Origin: G965276675 sp965276675
GTDB taxonomy: Bacteria > Acidobacteriota > Terriglobia > Terriglobales > Acidobacteriaceae
DNA: 64,000 nt
Direction of reading: 5' to 3'
Assembly: GCA_965276675.1 (NCBI GenBank)
Contig: OZ255624.1
Span: 2,976,001-3,040,000, forward strand
Shown here: one piece after another, positions 26,245-35,239 of the stretch
Numbering within the stretch: the stretch's first letter is position 1
Layout: each line of letters begins with the position of its first letter
The notes under the pieces: generated by a model
What the model saw: the letters and a program-made list of their open reading frames with translations, nothing else
Databases searched by the model: none
What the model was told of the DNA's origin: nothing
Program-made: the position numbers and the translations under genes

Positions 26245-27099
26245 ATGCTCTTCGCGCCGCCCACTGCTCTCTACTCTTCCCTGCTGCGGCACGAGCTGAA
26301 CGAGCGGAACTATGTCTGGGCAAAGCAGCACACACTCCATCATGTGCTTACCTACGGCCAAGCGCCGTGCGTGATCTATGCTCCCGATGAACGCAGCGAG
26401 CACGGCAATTTTCTTGCGTCTTCTTACCGTGAGATATGCGCCAGGCCGGAGTGGGCGTGCCGGTTGGAGAAGGTCTTCACACAAGCACGAGCCTCGCTGC
26501 CCCGGACGGAGCGGCGCTGGCGCGAGCTGGACAGCGCCCATAGCTCCGATGCTTTACTAATGAATATCTTTTGCCATCCCCAGACGCTCGCGCAGTCTGC
26601 AGTAAGTAGCCTGCTGGGTGTGGAGAGCGGAGAGACGCCGGTTTTCGGTCATCGCGTGGGCGTACCGCTGATCAGTAGCAAAAAAGACTGGGACAAAAAG
26701 GACCGCACCGAAGTCGACATGCGACTCGGGGCTTTGCTGGTGGAAGCGAAGCTAACCGAGTCAGACTTCCAGCTGGCACCCGCGCGTCTGCTCTCCCGCT
26801 ACCGCGATCTCGAAGCGGTCTTCGATCTCGAGCGCCTGCCCCGCAGAGCCGATAGCTTTGTCTCGTATCAACTCATCCGCGGCACACTGGCGGCCTTCGC
26901 CTACGGTCAATCTTTCTGCGTATTCTGCGATGCGCGCCGGCCGGACCTGATCGAGGCCTGGTACGCCGTCATGCAGGCAGTCGGGCCTGTCGACCTACGG
27001 CACCGCTTGAAGCTGCTGACTTGGCAGGAGCTTGCAGTCCTTCTACCAGGTGACCTGCAACACTTCCTGGCGGAGAAGTACGGCATCGTCGCAGTCTGA
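26245..27099 (+). CDS. Putative PD-(D/E)XK nuclease, PGN_0703-like family
   Basis: The 284-residue soluble protein resembles the family annotated as PGN_0703-type putative restriction endonucleases. The core reads DRTEVDMRLG (Asp), then LLVEAKLTE, giving the D-(about 10)-ExK arrangement of PD-(D/E)XK nucleases. C-terminal segments YQLIRGTLAAFAYGQSFCVFCDARRPDLIEAWYAVM fit a nuclease-fold helix/strand end. No methyltransferase or other defence gene is adjacent, so its target and partners are unknown. The start is uncertain. ATG 26245 has GGAAAAAAG upstream. An ATG at 26196 right after AGGAGCT would give a longer product only if the A6 run at 26237-26242 were A5. A TTG at 26215 is also in frame. 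Confidence 0.6.
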   Translation: MLFAPPTALYSSLLRHELNERNYVWAKQHTLHHVLTYGQAPCVIYAPDERSEHGNFLASSYREICARPEWACRLEKVFTQARASLPRTERRWRELDSAHSSDALLMNIFCHPQTLAQSAVSSLLGVESGETPVFGHRVGVPLISSKKDWDKKDRTEVDMRLGALLVEAKLTESDFQLAPARLLSRYRDLEAVFDLERLPRRADSFVSYQLIRGTLAAFAYGQSFCVFCDARRPDLIEAWYAVMQAVGPVDLRHRLKLLTWQELAVLLPGDLQHFLAEKYGIVAV

Positions 27100-27404
27100 A
27101 CTGAATGGTTTCCGCCGTAGTCACCATCGAACTTAGCGGCTCCGAGTTCAACGGCTTCCGGCGCCACAGGGAATAATAAGCAGACCTACTTTGCACCTTT
27201 AGGTGTGCGCTTATCTGGTCAGGCAGACACCTCACGTAAAAACATAACTCTAGCTATGCAAGATTTGCATGATGCCGGCATTTATTTCTTTCTAGGGGCT
27301 TAATTTTTGCTAATGGAGCTACAAACTTTTTGCATTACTCGTCATTATCTTAGTTACATATCCAGGCTCCTGGGATTACTTTAAGTATACGGGAGCTGGT
27401 TACC
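27100..27404. other. AT-rich intergenic region upstream of the receiver gene
   Basis: These 305 bases are clearly more AT-rich than the surroundings, above all 27240-27390, as expected of a regulatory region. No coding frame resembles a known protein. No -35/-10 pair is good enough to call. The last 40 bases hold the hairpin described at 27362-27399. Confidence 0.45.
27362..27399 (+). promoter_or_regulatory. Hairpin that would bury the ribosome binding site of the receiver gene
   Basis: CCAGGCTCC (27362-27370) can pair with GGAGCTGG (27392-27399) with one bulged G and a 21-base loop. The right arm contains GGGAG, the apparent ribosome binding site of the ATG at 27405. It could restrict translation initiation. 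This is a fold seen by eye, not computed. Confidence 0.35.
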
Positions 27405-27833
27405 ATGACCAATCAGTTGATCTTTCCTCGTCCGAATCTCTTGCCTGACACCAGCAGGGGGATGCACGCTACCATCCTCGTTGTCGACGATCAGCCTGGA
27501 ATCTGTGTCCTTATCAGTGCGTGCCTGGAGCACGCGGGATATTTGACTCTCTCGTGCAATAGCGGCGCCGATGCTCTGCAATTAATACGCTCCCAACCGC
27601 GGATCCAGCTGCTGGTGAGTGATATTCAGATGCCCGAGATGTCTGGCCTGGAACTGGCGCAGCAGACGCTCAAGCTGCGGCCACATTTGCCTGTCTTGCT
27701 GATGTCCGGGGCCACGCCGGATGCAAACAAGTTGCAGCAGGCTCAGAATAACGGCTGCCTCTTTCTGGCGAAGCCATGCCCGCCTCAGACTCTGCTGAAC
27801 ACAGCACAAGCGCTGCTCAGTCGGACAAACTAG
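27405..27833 (+). CDS. Stand-alone response-regulator receiver protein (CheY-like)
   Basis: The 142-residue protein is a single receiver domain with a 20-residue polar N-terminal extension. The acidic pocket is VVDDQ (Asp28/Asp29), the phosphoacceptor Asp73 lies in LVSDIQMPEMSG, the Ser/Thr switch in LLMSGAT (about 101-104), and Lys123 in LAKPCPP. All functional residues are present, so it should be phosphorylated by some histidine kinase. It has no output domain and must act by protein contact or as a phosphate sink. No kinase is adjacent; the LytS-type kinase at 36019-37169 already has its own regulator. A second in-frame ATG at residue 20 just before the domain is an alternative start. Confidence 0.88.
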   Translation: MTNQLIFPRPNLLPDTSRGMHATILVVDDQPGICVLISACLEHAGYLTLSCNSGADALQLIRSQPRIQLLVSDIQMPEMSGLELAQQTLKLRPHLPVLLMSGATPDANKLQQAQNNGCLFLAKPCPPQTLLNTAQALLSRTN

Positions 27834-27914
27834 CCGAAGTTCTTAAGGACAGAAGCCGAAGACTGTAGTTGCAGGAAAGTGAAGCAGCGATATCACAGAC
27901 CATCGTTCCTGCGG

Positions 27915-30284
27915 CTAGTTAGGTAATATGCTGCTGGCGCCGATGACTGGAATGGCTTGAGGGTGTGGCGCTAAGGCTCCGCCAGAGTAGTCAAGCGTAA
28001 GCCGGCTGCTGCCGGATGAAAGTGTCACCTCGACTTGCGCCTGCGTCTCTTCCGGATAGCTCACGCGCTTGGCGGTCACGACATGGCCGGCGAGCACTGC
28101 GCGGCCAAGCTTCGCACCCAGGAGAAGCTCTGGCGCGAAGAGCATGTGCACCGCTGGCCCTTTGTTCTCCACGAGCAGCTCAATCTGGTTGGCTGAACGG
28201 GTAAGTTGGAGCGCGAGTTGGGAATTACCCACGCGCAGCTTGCGGACGCTGAGCGTCGTCCACTCGCCAGGGAGGTGCGGGGCGAAGGTGAGGCGTCCTT
28301 CTTCGGCCTGCACCTCTAGCCCGAGCAGACCAGTCACCGTAGCGGTTACAAATGTTGCGGAGGACCAGATCTGCTCCGGAACGGATTCGCGTTCCGGGTG
28401 ATAGAGATCGCCAGCAAGCACCTCATGCAGATGGCCCGGTGAATCCAACCACGTCCAGGGAAGCAGTGAGCGCCAAAGTGTTTCCGCCACGAGCGGCCGG
28501 TGTTCCGCCCAGAATGCAACAGCGGCACTTCCGGTGCTGGTGGCCCACACACTTCCTTTCGCATAGGAGTTGGGGTCGTAGTCGCTGGCAGTCTCTGACG
28601 AGCTTCGGAGTCCCCAAGGCGTTATGAACTTTGGGGAGGCAAGTTCGTCGAGCGCCGTTGCAGCTTCGGCGTGGGTGAAGATCCCGAGTGCGAGCAGCCC
28701 CACACCGCGGCTGCTATGGTCCCGGACTGCCGCTCCGGACTGCAGGTGACCGCTGATCCAGAAATCTGTCTTCGGATCCCAGTACTCAGCTGCAATGCTG
28801 CTCCGAGCGCGGGCGCCTGCCTTCGCTGCATCTTCTGCCAACTCGCTTTGGCCCGCCTCTCGCGCTAAAAAACTAAATCCTTCTGCAGCCCTCATCCAGC
28901 CGGCGGAGAGCGTAAGTTCATCGCGAAGTCTGTCCTGCTCATTGCCGCCTTCCTTATCCGGCGGAATGCGCGGAAGACCGTCTTCTGTGCTGACCAGCGT
29001 TCGGCAGTACTGATACGCCGCCGCGATTGCAAGCCAGTTCTCTTCCAAAAATTGACGGTCATGCGTGACGCGCATGTAGCCGGCTACCGCGTCCAGAAAC
29101 TGGAAGCTGATGTCGACGTGCACGTACATATACGGGTAATCGTGGACCCAATTGAGGTATTGAGCGCTCTGCGAGAGCTCATGCCACAGCATCCCGTTCC
29201 CCTTGTCCTGATACTTGATCACGAACTGGAGCGCCTCTCGTGCGCGTGGGTAAGCGCCTTCCTGCATGAGGGCCTCGACGGCCACGAGTGCATCACCGGC
29301 AAAGAACCATGCATACTGCGGACGCCGCTCACCCCTGGACGGTCCATAGCCGGCCACCAGCCCGCAACCGAGCTGCGGATTACAGACCCAGGCCTGTTCG
29401 AGCGCAACCTCCGACCAGGCAAAGACGCGATTGACCTCGGGATCTGGCGTTTCTAGCTCCAGAAGATCGAGGCTGCTATAGCGAGCTCGGGCGGCTCTCT
29501 CCAGTTCTGCCTTGCGCCGCGTCACGTCGGCGGCAAGCGAGATGGCGTCTTCGCCGGGAGCCGTCCGGGATGCGATCACAACCTCTGCCGTGTGCATGCG
29601 ATCACCGCTCGCTCCACCTGGGTGCAGCGTCAGCGAAAGCTCTCGCCTGAAGCGCGATCCCAGCGTGTTGTTTTCAACGGTGTCGTGCTCGCGTGCTTGC
29701 GGTGACGCGAGGATGGCTGCGAAGCGGTGTGTCGGTTCATCCAGCGTGTAGCCGTTGCGCGTCCCGTCCCAATGCGCCTCCTGACCGCCGATTGCTGCTG
29801 GCCACATCAGGTTGAGCGAGGGAGTGAAGTGAACAGTGATCAGAACCGGCGTAGTCGATTGCACGGAGTAGTCGATGATAGCCGCGGGAGAGTCCGGCGG
29901 CACAAAGATGCGTTCCCGGACAACGAAGTCCGGCCCGACATAGACCCGCGTCTCGCTCTCTGGCGCAACCTCGATGCTGCGCAGAAGTGCGGCGCCGTCC
30001 ATCGTGGATGCGTCGCTCTCGTGGCGAAAGCCGATCCGGTATTCGTCAAAGATTTGAAGCGGGTAGGCCCAGAACTCCAGCCCATCCGCGGAGTAGCCGT
30101 CCAGCAGCGCGCGCTTGCCATGGACAGCGAGAAAGCGATGGGACGGGTACGCGTCCGTTTGCCAGAGAAGCTGGCTGCGATCTGCAGCGTGTTTTCCGGA
30201 AGCAGTATCCGGTAGACTTTGGGAAACGCTCACTGGGGCCAACAGAATGGAGAACCATCCGAACAAAAGAATGCGCCAGTTCAT
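27915..30284 (-). CDS. Secreted (alpha/alpha)6 glycosidase-like protein (glycogen debranching/GH15-like fold)
   Basis: The start is ATG 30284 (789 residues): AGGAG precedes it and the product begins with a signal peptide (MNWRILLFGWFSILLAPVSVSQ). The open frame continues 65 codons upstream, but that part overlaps the next gene. An N-terminal beta-sandwich region (about 30-330) is followed by a six-hairpin toroid (about 350-680) with WFFAGDALVAVEALM, WHELSQSAQYLNW and VHVDISFQFLDAVAGY, and a small beta domain at the end. This layout is that of amylo-alpha-1,6-glucosidase and GH15/GH63-type enzymes, with Asp/Glu in the GD and WHE blocks as candidate catalytic residues. It is probably a periplasmic glycan hydrolase. 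It lies downstream of an Oar-like receptor, separated by a terminator, which fits an uptake-and-degradation locus. Confidence 0.75.
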   Translation of the reverse strand: MNWRILLFGWFSILLAPVSVSQSLPDTASGKHAADRSQLLWQTDAYPSHRFLAVHGKRALLDGYSADGLEFWAYPLQIFDEYRIGFRHESDASTMDGAALLRSIEVAPESETRVYVGPDFVVRERIFVPPDSPAAIIDYSVQSTTPVLITVHFTPSLNLMWPAAIGGQEAHWDGTRNGYTLDEPTHRFAAILASPQAREHDTVENNTLGSRFRRELSLTLHPGGASGDRMHTAEVVIASRTAPGEDAISLAADVTRRKAELERAARARYSSLDLLELETPDPEVNRVFAWSEVALEQAWVCNPQLGCGLVAGYGPSRGERRPQYAWFFAGDALVAVEALMQEGAYPRAREALQFVIKYQDKGNGMLWHELSQSAQYLNWVHDYPYMYVHVDISFQFLDAVAGYMRVTHDRQFLEENWLAIAAAYQYCRTLVSTEDGLPRIPPDKEGGNEQDRLRDELTLSAGWMRAAEGFSFLAREAGQSELAEDAAKAGARARSSIAAEYWDPKTDFWISGHLQSGAAVRDHSSRGVGLLALGIFTHAEAATALDELASPKFITPWGLRSSSETASDYDPNSYAKGSVWATSTGSAAVAFWAEHRPLVAETLWRSLLPWTWLDSPGHLHEVLAGDLYHPERESVPEQIWSSATFVTATVTGLLGLEVQAEEGRLTFAPHLPGEWTTLSVRKLRVGNSQLALQLTRSANQIELLVENKGPAVHMLFAPELLLGAKLGRAVLAGHVVTAKRVSYPEETQAQVEVTLSSGSSRLTLDYSGGALAPHPQAIPVIGASSILPN

Positions 30285-30332
30285 GACAGTGCGTCTCCTA
30301 CCGGAGAAGGGTCGTGCATTGGATGCGAGCCC

Positions 30333-30361
30333 AAAAAGTGTGGCGGCCCCGAAAGGCCGCC
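30333..30361 (-). terminator. Rho-independent terminator after the third receptor gene
   Basis: On the minus strand GGCGGCC (30361-30355) pairs with GGCCGCC (30348-30342), followed after five bases by T5 (complement of 30333-30337). It sits 19 bases past the receptor stop and before the glycosidase start. Confidence 0.8.
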
Positions 30362-30379
30362 ATCGTAAAAGGAAGATTC

Positions 30380-33300
30380 CTAGAACTGGAAGCGCGCTGC
30401 AAACTGCAGCCGACGCATGGAGGTTCCATCCTGCGAGGCTACGATACCGGAGATCAACCCAGAGTTGCCATCCTGACAATCGACGCAGTTCGTAGGGTTC
30501 CCCAGGTTAGGGTGATTAAAGATGTTGAAGGCCTCGGCGCGGAGCTGGAGCGAGAGGCTTTCGTGCAGTGGAAAGGTCTTCGCCACCGAGAAGTCGGTGT
30601 TGACAAGCCCTGGGCCATACAACGAGTCGCGCTCAATGGTGCCGAAGACGCCCACCTGCGGACGCTGGTAGGGCCCGAAGGTCTGCCCATTAGCAAGGAC
30701 GTATGGCGAAGATGCGAAGTACCGCACCCGGCGCGCGATCGGGTCATAGGAGCCAGCGCCCAGATGAAAGGAGTCGCTAACCTTGTTTGGGGTGGTGCGG
30801 CCAGTGTCCGTGTCTTGATTGTTATTCTGGTATGTCGGCGTGTACGGCAGACCGCTCTGCACGGTGAGCGCGCCATTCACGGCAAAGCCGCCGACTATCT
30901 CATTCGCCCAGCCGGGCAGGTTGCCGCCAATCGGCTTATTCCGGCCAAACGGCAGCTCCGCATTCCCGGCCAGCACGAAGGCATTGGGGCGGTTGTAATA
31001 GCTGGCGCCATAGCCATTGCGCGGATCGATGAAGAAGTAGTTGGACTCATGCGCCATCGCCCGCGACCAGGTGTAGTGGGCCAGGAACTGCACCCCAGAG
31101 CTGTAGCGTTTTTCAAGCACGACCTGCAAAGCCTGATAGCTGCTGGTCGCCTCATTGGCGTTATAGCGGAGATCCTGTGTCCAGCCGAATGGATGACCGT
31201 ACAGGATACCGTTGTAGTAGGGTCGGCGATCGTTTTGGCTCACACCCTGGGCAAAGCCGGCAATTGTGGGCTGGTTGGGGCTGGCCTGATTGGACGAGTC
31301 GAACATGTTGTGGATGCCATGACTGGCGACATAACCCAGCTGCAGTGACATGGTAGGGGTAATCTGCTGCTGCACCGTCAGGTTCCAGGCATCCAGCGTG
31401 GGCAACCGCATCCGAAGCGGCCGCGTAGGAACGCCTACGCCGTTCGGCAGCGGGTAGTTGCCGCTGGCCGGAATGGGCGCAAAGGTGAATCCCGGCGGCC
31501 CCTGGGACAGATTGAAGACCGACCCTCCATTTGTTGCGGGGTTCAGGCTTTGCGAGACCTGGGTGGGATAGGAAAAGGTGAGCACCTCGCCGAAGGTGTC
31601 GCCAGACCAGCCCTGACCATAAACGCGCCCATAGCCGGCCCGGACCACCGTGCCCGGGTGAGCCTGCCAGGCGATACCAATGCGGGGCGCCAGATTGGTG
31701 TAGCTCTTTTCCACGTTCAGATTAGTGCCATAAGGACCGTAACCTGCAATGCGGATATTGCCAGTATTCAGGTCGAGCAAGCCGCCATCGCCCTTGCCGT
31801 TGACTGTCTCGGGGAAGTAGAGCTCATAGCGCAGCCCGTAATTCAAGGTCACGGTTTGCGTGATTCTCCATTGGTCCTGGGCATAGAAGAAGCCCAGCTT
31901 TTGCCGCTCCTGCGCGTTGGTGTTCTGGGTTTGCGTGCGGTTGAATTTCGTGGTGTCGCCCAGCAGGAAGGTTGCAAAACCGACGCCGGATGAGCCGGCG
32001 CCAGATGTACCTATCGCCCCGAACTGGTAGTTGCCGGAACGGACGTTATTGTTGTCGAGCCCCACCAGATGGTTCAGCGCGTACCGGATGTCACCACCAA
32101 AACGTATGTTGTGGCTGCCGATGGTGTGGGTCCAGTTATCGACGATCTGGAACTGGTTCTCCGTCTGCAGGAACTGGTTGGCGGAGGTGCCGTACTCGAC
32201 ATTGCTGCTTCCGTTCCCGCCGCTGTTCGGGACGTCTATGTTGAATTGAGGCAGACCGCCGTTCAGGGCGAGGTCGCCCACGTTGGCATTCGGAATGCCA
32301 AGCGCGTTGCCCAAAGCCTGGGTGTTATTTGGCCCAACTTCGTTGATGTGCAGCCGGAACCATCCGAAGCGGAAGTCGGTCAGCCAACTTGGCGATAAAA
32401 CGTAATCGCCACCTGCCGCAATATTCTGATCAAGAGTTGTGTCGGTTCCGGCAAAGTTGCCGCTACCGAAACCCAGGCCACCAGCAGCGCCAAAGTAGGG
32501 AGCGCCAGAAAGTGAGGAGTTGAACCGCGTGTAGCGGCCGAACAGGTGGAATTTGTCTGAGACATGGCCGTCAACCCGCACGTCAAACTGGTCGTTGCTA
32601 AAGATGCCCGAACCCGACGCGATGTAGTTCTGTGAGATTCCGGCCCCGGCCACGTTGGGCGCAGGCAGCAGCTTGAAGAAATTAACGGCGGGGGCAGAAA
32701 CCCGTGCGGCCGGAATAATGTTGCCCGCGAACGGCGTACGAGCGGCAGGAGTATTTGGGTTCGTTGCCGGGTCGTAGATCTGGCCTTCTTTCAGGTACTC
32801 GCTCAAGTTGCAGTCGCCACCCGAGGTGCAACTGCTGCGAGCGAGCGCTGTCGGCACAGTCGTAAGCTGGGAGATGCCAGTCTTCTCACGCAATCCCTGA
32901 TAGTCGCCGAAGAAGAAGAGATTGTCCCGCTTGATGGGGCCGCCAACCGACCCGCCGAATTGATTGTGCAGGTTGGACGGGATATACCGGCCGGTAGTTG
33001 AATCCGGCGCATACTGCGTGAACGGATCGCGCGCTTGCTGAGCGTCCGACCGGCGGAACTCAAAGGCTGAACCATGGAAGCTATTGCTACCAGACTTAGT
33101 CTGCGCAGTAACCAGACCTGCGACTGCCTTGCCGAACTCCGCGTCGTAGTTCTGGGAGGTGACCTTCATCTCGGAGACGGCGTCGAGGTTGGGGTTGATC
33201 ACCGCGACGCCGATGATCGGGTCCTGGTTGTTGGTCCCGTCAATCTCATATCCGGTAGCGAAGGGCAGCTGGCCGTTAACCTCGATCTGCTGACTGCGCT

Positions 33301-33910
33301 GTGGGTTCTGTGACTCACCCACATTCCACCCGATGTAGGAAGTTCCGGGCGTGAGCAGTTCGAAGGCGGTGAAGTTGCGGTTGAAGTTGGGCAGGTTCTC
33401 GACTGCGCGGTCATTGAGGATCGTCGAGACGTCGGCGCGCTCCGTCTGCAGCACGGGCGCCTGACCGGTGACCGTGACGGTGCTGGTAGCAGCTCCGGTC
33501 TGCAGCTTGAGATCGATCTTGGGAGAGGTGTCCGCGTAGAGACGAACATTTGGCACCTCGCTCGGCGCGAATCCAGGCGCTTCCGCACGCACTGTGTAGG
33601 TATCCGGGATCAGATGCTGGGCGGCGTAGTCCCCGCTCGCATTCGTCTGCACCGTGATCTGCGTTCCCTTGGATACATCGAGCACCGTGACCGTTGCGTT
33701 CGGAACAACAGCGCCTGTGGAGTCTGTGACGGTTCCGAAGAATGAGCCGAAGACAGCTTGCGCGCTGGCTCGCGGACAAAGCGGGAGCAGCACCAGACAA
33801 AGTAGAAATAGTGAAAGGAGAAGCGGACTGCGTTTCGAAAGAGAGGGTGAGGGGGAAACTTTCCGGTGCTCCACGGGCGCGCCTAGCCCGGCTTTGTCGT
33901 ATAGCGTCAT
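30380..33910 (-). CDS. Oar-like TonB-dependent receptor with carboxypeptidase-regulatory domain
   Basis: The start is ATG 33910 (1176 residues), because AGGGAG lies 7 bases upstream; the frame is open 23 codons further without a site. The signal sequence is long: a basic, Pro/Ser-rich N-region of about 28 residues (with SPSPSLSKRS), then LLLSLFLLCLVLLPL and cleavage near RASAQ (50). A CarboxypepD_reg-like domain (about 53-140; GTVTDSTGAVVPNATV), a plug (about 160-270; LPNFNRNFTAFELLTPGTS and YEIDGTNNQDP) and a barrel ending AARFQF follow. It would import an unknown large substrate through the outer membrane. A sigma-70-like promoter is at 34057-34085 and a terminator at 30333-30361, so it is a single-gene unit. 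The secreted glycosidase downstream suggests a glucan-like substrate (inference). Confidence 0.9.
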   Translation of the reverse strand: MTLYDKAGLGAPVEHRKVSPSPSLSKRSPLLLSLFLLCLVLLPLCPRASAQAVFGSFFGTVTDSTGAVVPNATVTVLDVSKGTQITVQTNASGDYAAQHLIPDTYTVRAEAPGFAPSEVPNVRLYADTSPKIDLKLQTGAATSTVTVTGQAPVLQTERADVSTILNDRAVENLPNFNRNFTAFELLTPGTSYIGWNVGESQNPQRSQQIEVNGQLPFATGYEIDGTNNQDPIIGVAVINPNLDAVSEMKVTSQNYDAEFGKAVAGLVTAQTKSGSNSFHGSAFEFRRSDAQQARDPFTQYAPDSTTGRYIPSNLHNQFGGSVGGPIKRDNLFFFGDYQGLREKTGISQLTTVPTALARSSCTSGGDCNLSEYLKEGQIYDPATNPNTPAARTPFAGNIIPAARVSAPAVNFFKLLPAPNVAGAGISQNYIASGSGIFSNDQFDVRVDGHVSDKFHLFGRYTRFNSSLSGAPYFGAAGGLGFGSGNFAGTDTTLDQNIAAGGDYVLSPSWLTDFRFGWFRLHINEVGPNNTQALGNALGIPNANVGDLALNGGLPQFNIDVPNSGGNGSSNVEYGTSANQFLQTENQFQIVDNWTHTIGSHNIRFGGDIRYALNHLVGLDNNNVRSGNYQFGAIGTSGAGSSGVGFATFLLGDTTKFNRTQTQNTNAQERQKLGFFYAQDQWRITQTVTLNYGLRYELYFPETVNGKGDGGLLDLNTGNIRIAGYGPYGTNLNVEKSYTNLAPRIGIAWQAHPGTVVRAGYGRVYGQGWSGDTFGEVLTFSYPTQVSQSLNPATNGGSVFNLSQGPPGFTFAPIPASGNYPLPNGVGVPTRPLRMRLPTLDAWNLTVQQQITPTMSLQLGYVASHGIHNMFDSSNQASPNQPTIAGFAQGVSQNDRRPYYNGILYGHPFGWTQDLRYNANEATSSYQALQVVLEKRYSSGVQFLAHYTWSRAMAHESNYFFIDPRNGYGASYYNRPNAFVLAGNAELPFGRNKPIGGNLPGWANEIVGGFAVNGALTVQSGLPYTPTYQNNNQDTDTGRTTPNKVSDSFHLGAGSYDPIARRVRYFASSPYVLANGQTFGPYQRPQVGVFGTIERDSLYGPGLVNTDFSVAKTFPLHESLSLQLRAEAFNIFNHPNLGNPTNCVDCQDGNSGLISGIVASQDGTSMRRLQFAARFQF

Positions 33911-34056
33911 GATGGATCTCCCTAAAAGATGTTGCTTACTGAATCTTGCCTCTCCTAAAAGTGAGAGCGCGCGGACCATTGCCCGTCAAAAGTTCAGTCT
34001 TACGCCGGCTGGAATCGTTTCAGAAGCCGAGAAACTCATACCAGACTGTCATTAGC

Positions 34057-34085
34057 AAAGTAGTTACAACAAACAGTGTTGTCAA
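34057..34085 (-). promoter_or_regulatory. Sigma-70-type promoter for the third receptor gene
   Basis: On the minus strand TTGACA (34085-34080) is followed after exactly 17 bases by TACTTT (34062-34057). Transcription would start near 34050, leaving a leader of about 140 bases. The layout (single receptor gene, good -35, long leader) matches the receptor at 5221. Confidence 0.5.
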
Positions 34086-34120
34086 TCAGAAAGTCGGACC
34101 GGAGCTCTCACATCTTTGAG

Positions 34121-35191
34121 CTAGTGGATTTGTTCCAGTTGTGGCTGGGTCGCCTCTTGCAGCGACTCAGCGGCTTTGGTCTGCCGGGCTGCTTCGTCCG
34201 CGCGGCCCAGCGAACGTAACGCCTGTCCCAGAAGAGCGTGCGTCATGAAGTTGTTGGGGTCCATTGCCTCGGCCCTCCGCAGATACATCTCGGCTGAGAC
34301 GGGATCGGCACGCCGCAGCATGAGCTTTCCCAGCTGGATGTAGGGGCCAGTCACAGCCGGGTCCAGGATGATGGACCGGTTAAGAGCGGCTTGTGCATCG
34401 TCGTATCGCCCCTGGCGCAGAAATGCATCGCCAAGCCGGTCGTAGACTCGGCCATACCCGGGGTTGATCCGCGCCTCGGCCTGAAACTCCTCGATGGCAT
34501 GGGGCACATCTTCTCTCGAGAGCGCAATCTCCCCGAGCAAGTAATGCATCAGCGGCATATGTGGGTCCAAAGCCGCTCCCGCTCGGCCAGCAGCCTCCGC
34601 CGCGGGAGTCAGATGTGCGCGCAGAAAGAGATTCCCGGCGATGAGATAGGCGGCTGCGGAGCCCGGTTCGACGCGATACTGCTGCGCAAAAGACTGGCGC
34701 GCATCATCGTACCGGCCCACATCCGTGTAACAGAGGCCAAGAATGTAGTCGACATCGGAGCTGCCCGCCGGCACCCACTGCCGCACCCGCTCAAGCAGCG
34801 GCAGCGCATCCTTGGGACGCCCGGTCCGATAGAGCGCCAGTCCGCGGAGTTGCACGGCCTCCTTATCCTCTGGATTGAGAGCGATGGCCCGGCCAAACGC
34901 CCCCTCCGCGTCCCCGAGGTGTCCGGCCTTATAGAGAGCCAACCCGAGTTGGTGAAAGACCTCGGCGGAGGCCGGTTCGGCCGCAGCCAATGTTTTCAGG
35001 TGTGCAATGGCTTCTTCGAGCTTGCCCGCGCGGATCTCTTGCTTGGCTGCCTCAAGGCTCGGCGGAGCTGAAGTGCCGGAGCCGAGCTGCCCACGAGCTG
35101 CCGGCGGCTGCAGCAATCCTGGGAGTAGTGCAAGCGCGCAGAGTATGCCGGGAAACCGCATGCGTTGCATTCTAGCTCTGCGTCGCTGCAT
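34121..35191 (-). CDS. Secreted TPR-repeat protein
   Basis: This protein has a signal peptide (MRFPGILCALALLPGLL...AARGQ) and about nine TPR repeats, for example FHQLGLALYKAGHLGDAEG, YLIAGNLFLRAHLTPAAE and YIQLGKLMLRRADPVSAEM. It would be a periplasmic adaptor. Several starts are possible (ATG at 35191, 35170 or 35161; GTG at 35200); none has a strong ribosome binding site, and I list the 35191 form (356 residues). It is the last of four minus-strand genes with the LytTR regulator, kinase and another secreted TPR protein upstream (49-base gap to the regulator), which suggests co-expression with the two-component system. It resembles the TPR protein at 8944-10074 in layout. Confidence 0.82.
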   Translation of the reverse strand: MQRRRARMQRMRFPGILCALALLPGLLQPPAARGQLGSGTSAPPSLEAAKQEIRAGKLEEAIAHLKTLAAAEPASAEVFHQLGLALYKAGHLGDAEGAFGRAIALNPEDKEAVQLRGLALYRTGRPKDALPLLERVRQWVPAGSSDVDYILGLCYTDVGRYDDARQSFAQQYRVEPGSAAAYLIAGNLFLRAHLTPAAEAAGRAGAALDPHMPLMHYLLGEIALSREDVPHAIEEFQAEARINPGYGRVYDRLGDAFLRQGRYDDAQAALNRSIILDPAVTGPYIQLGKLMLRRADPVSAEMYLRRAEAMDPNNFMTHALLGQALRSLGRADEAARQTKAAESLQEATQPQLEQIH

Positions 35192-35239
35192 TCGGCGCAC
35201 GCACAGTTCTTAGCACCGATGCGCACTGGTGTTGCCGGC

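Noticed and set aside
30285..30479. N-terminal extension of the secreted glycosidase
   Set aside because: The extra 65 codons overlap the terminator and the end of the neighbouring receptor gene; the signal peptide and AGGAG support ATG 30284.
30314..31348. 344-codon open frame on the plus strand
   Set aside because: Antisense to the third receptor gene, whose barrel sequence and terminator are clear.
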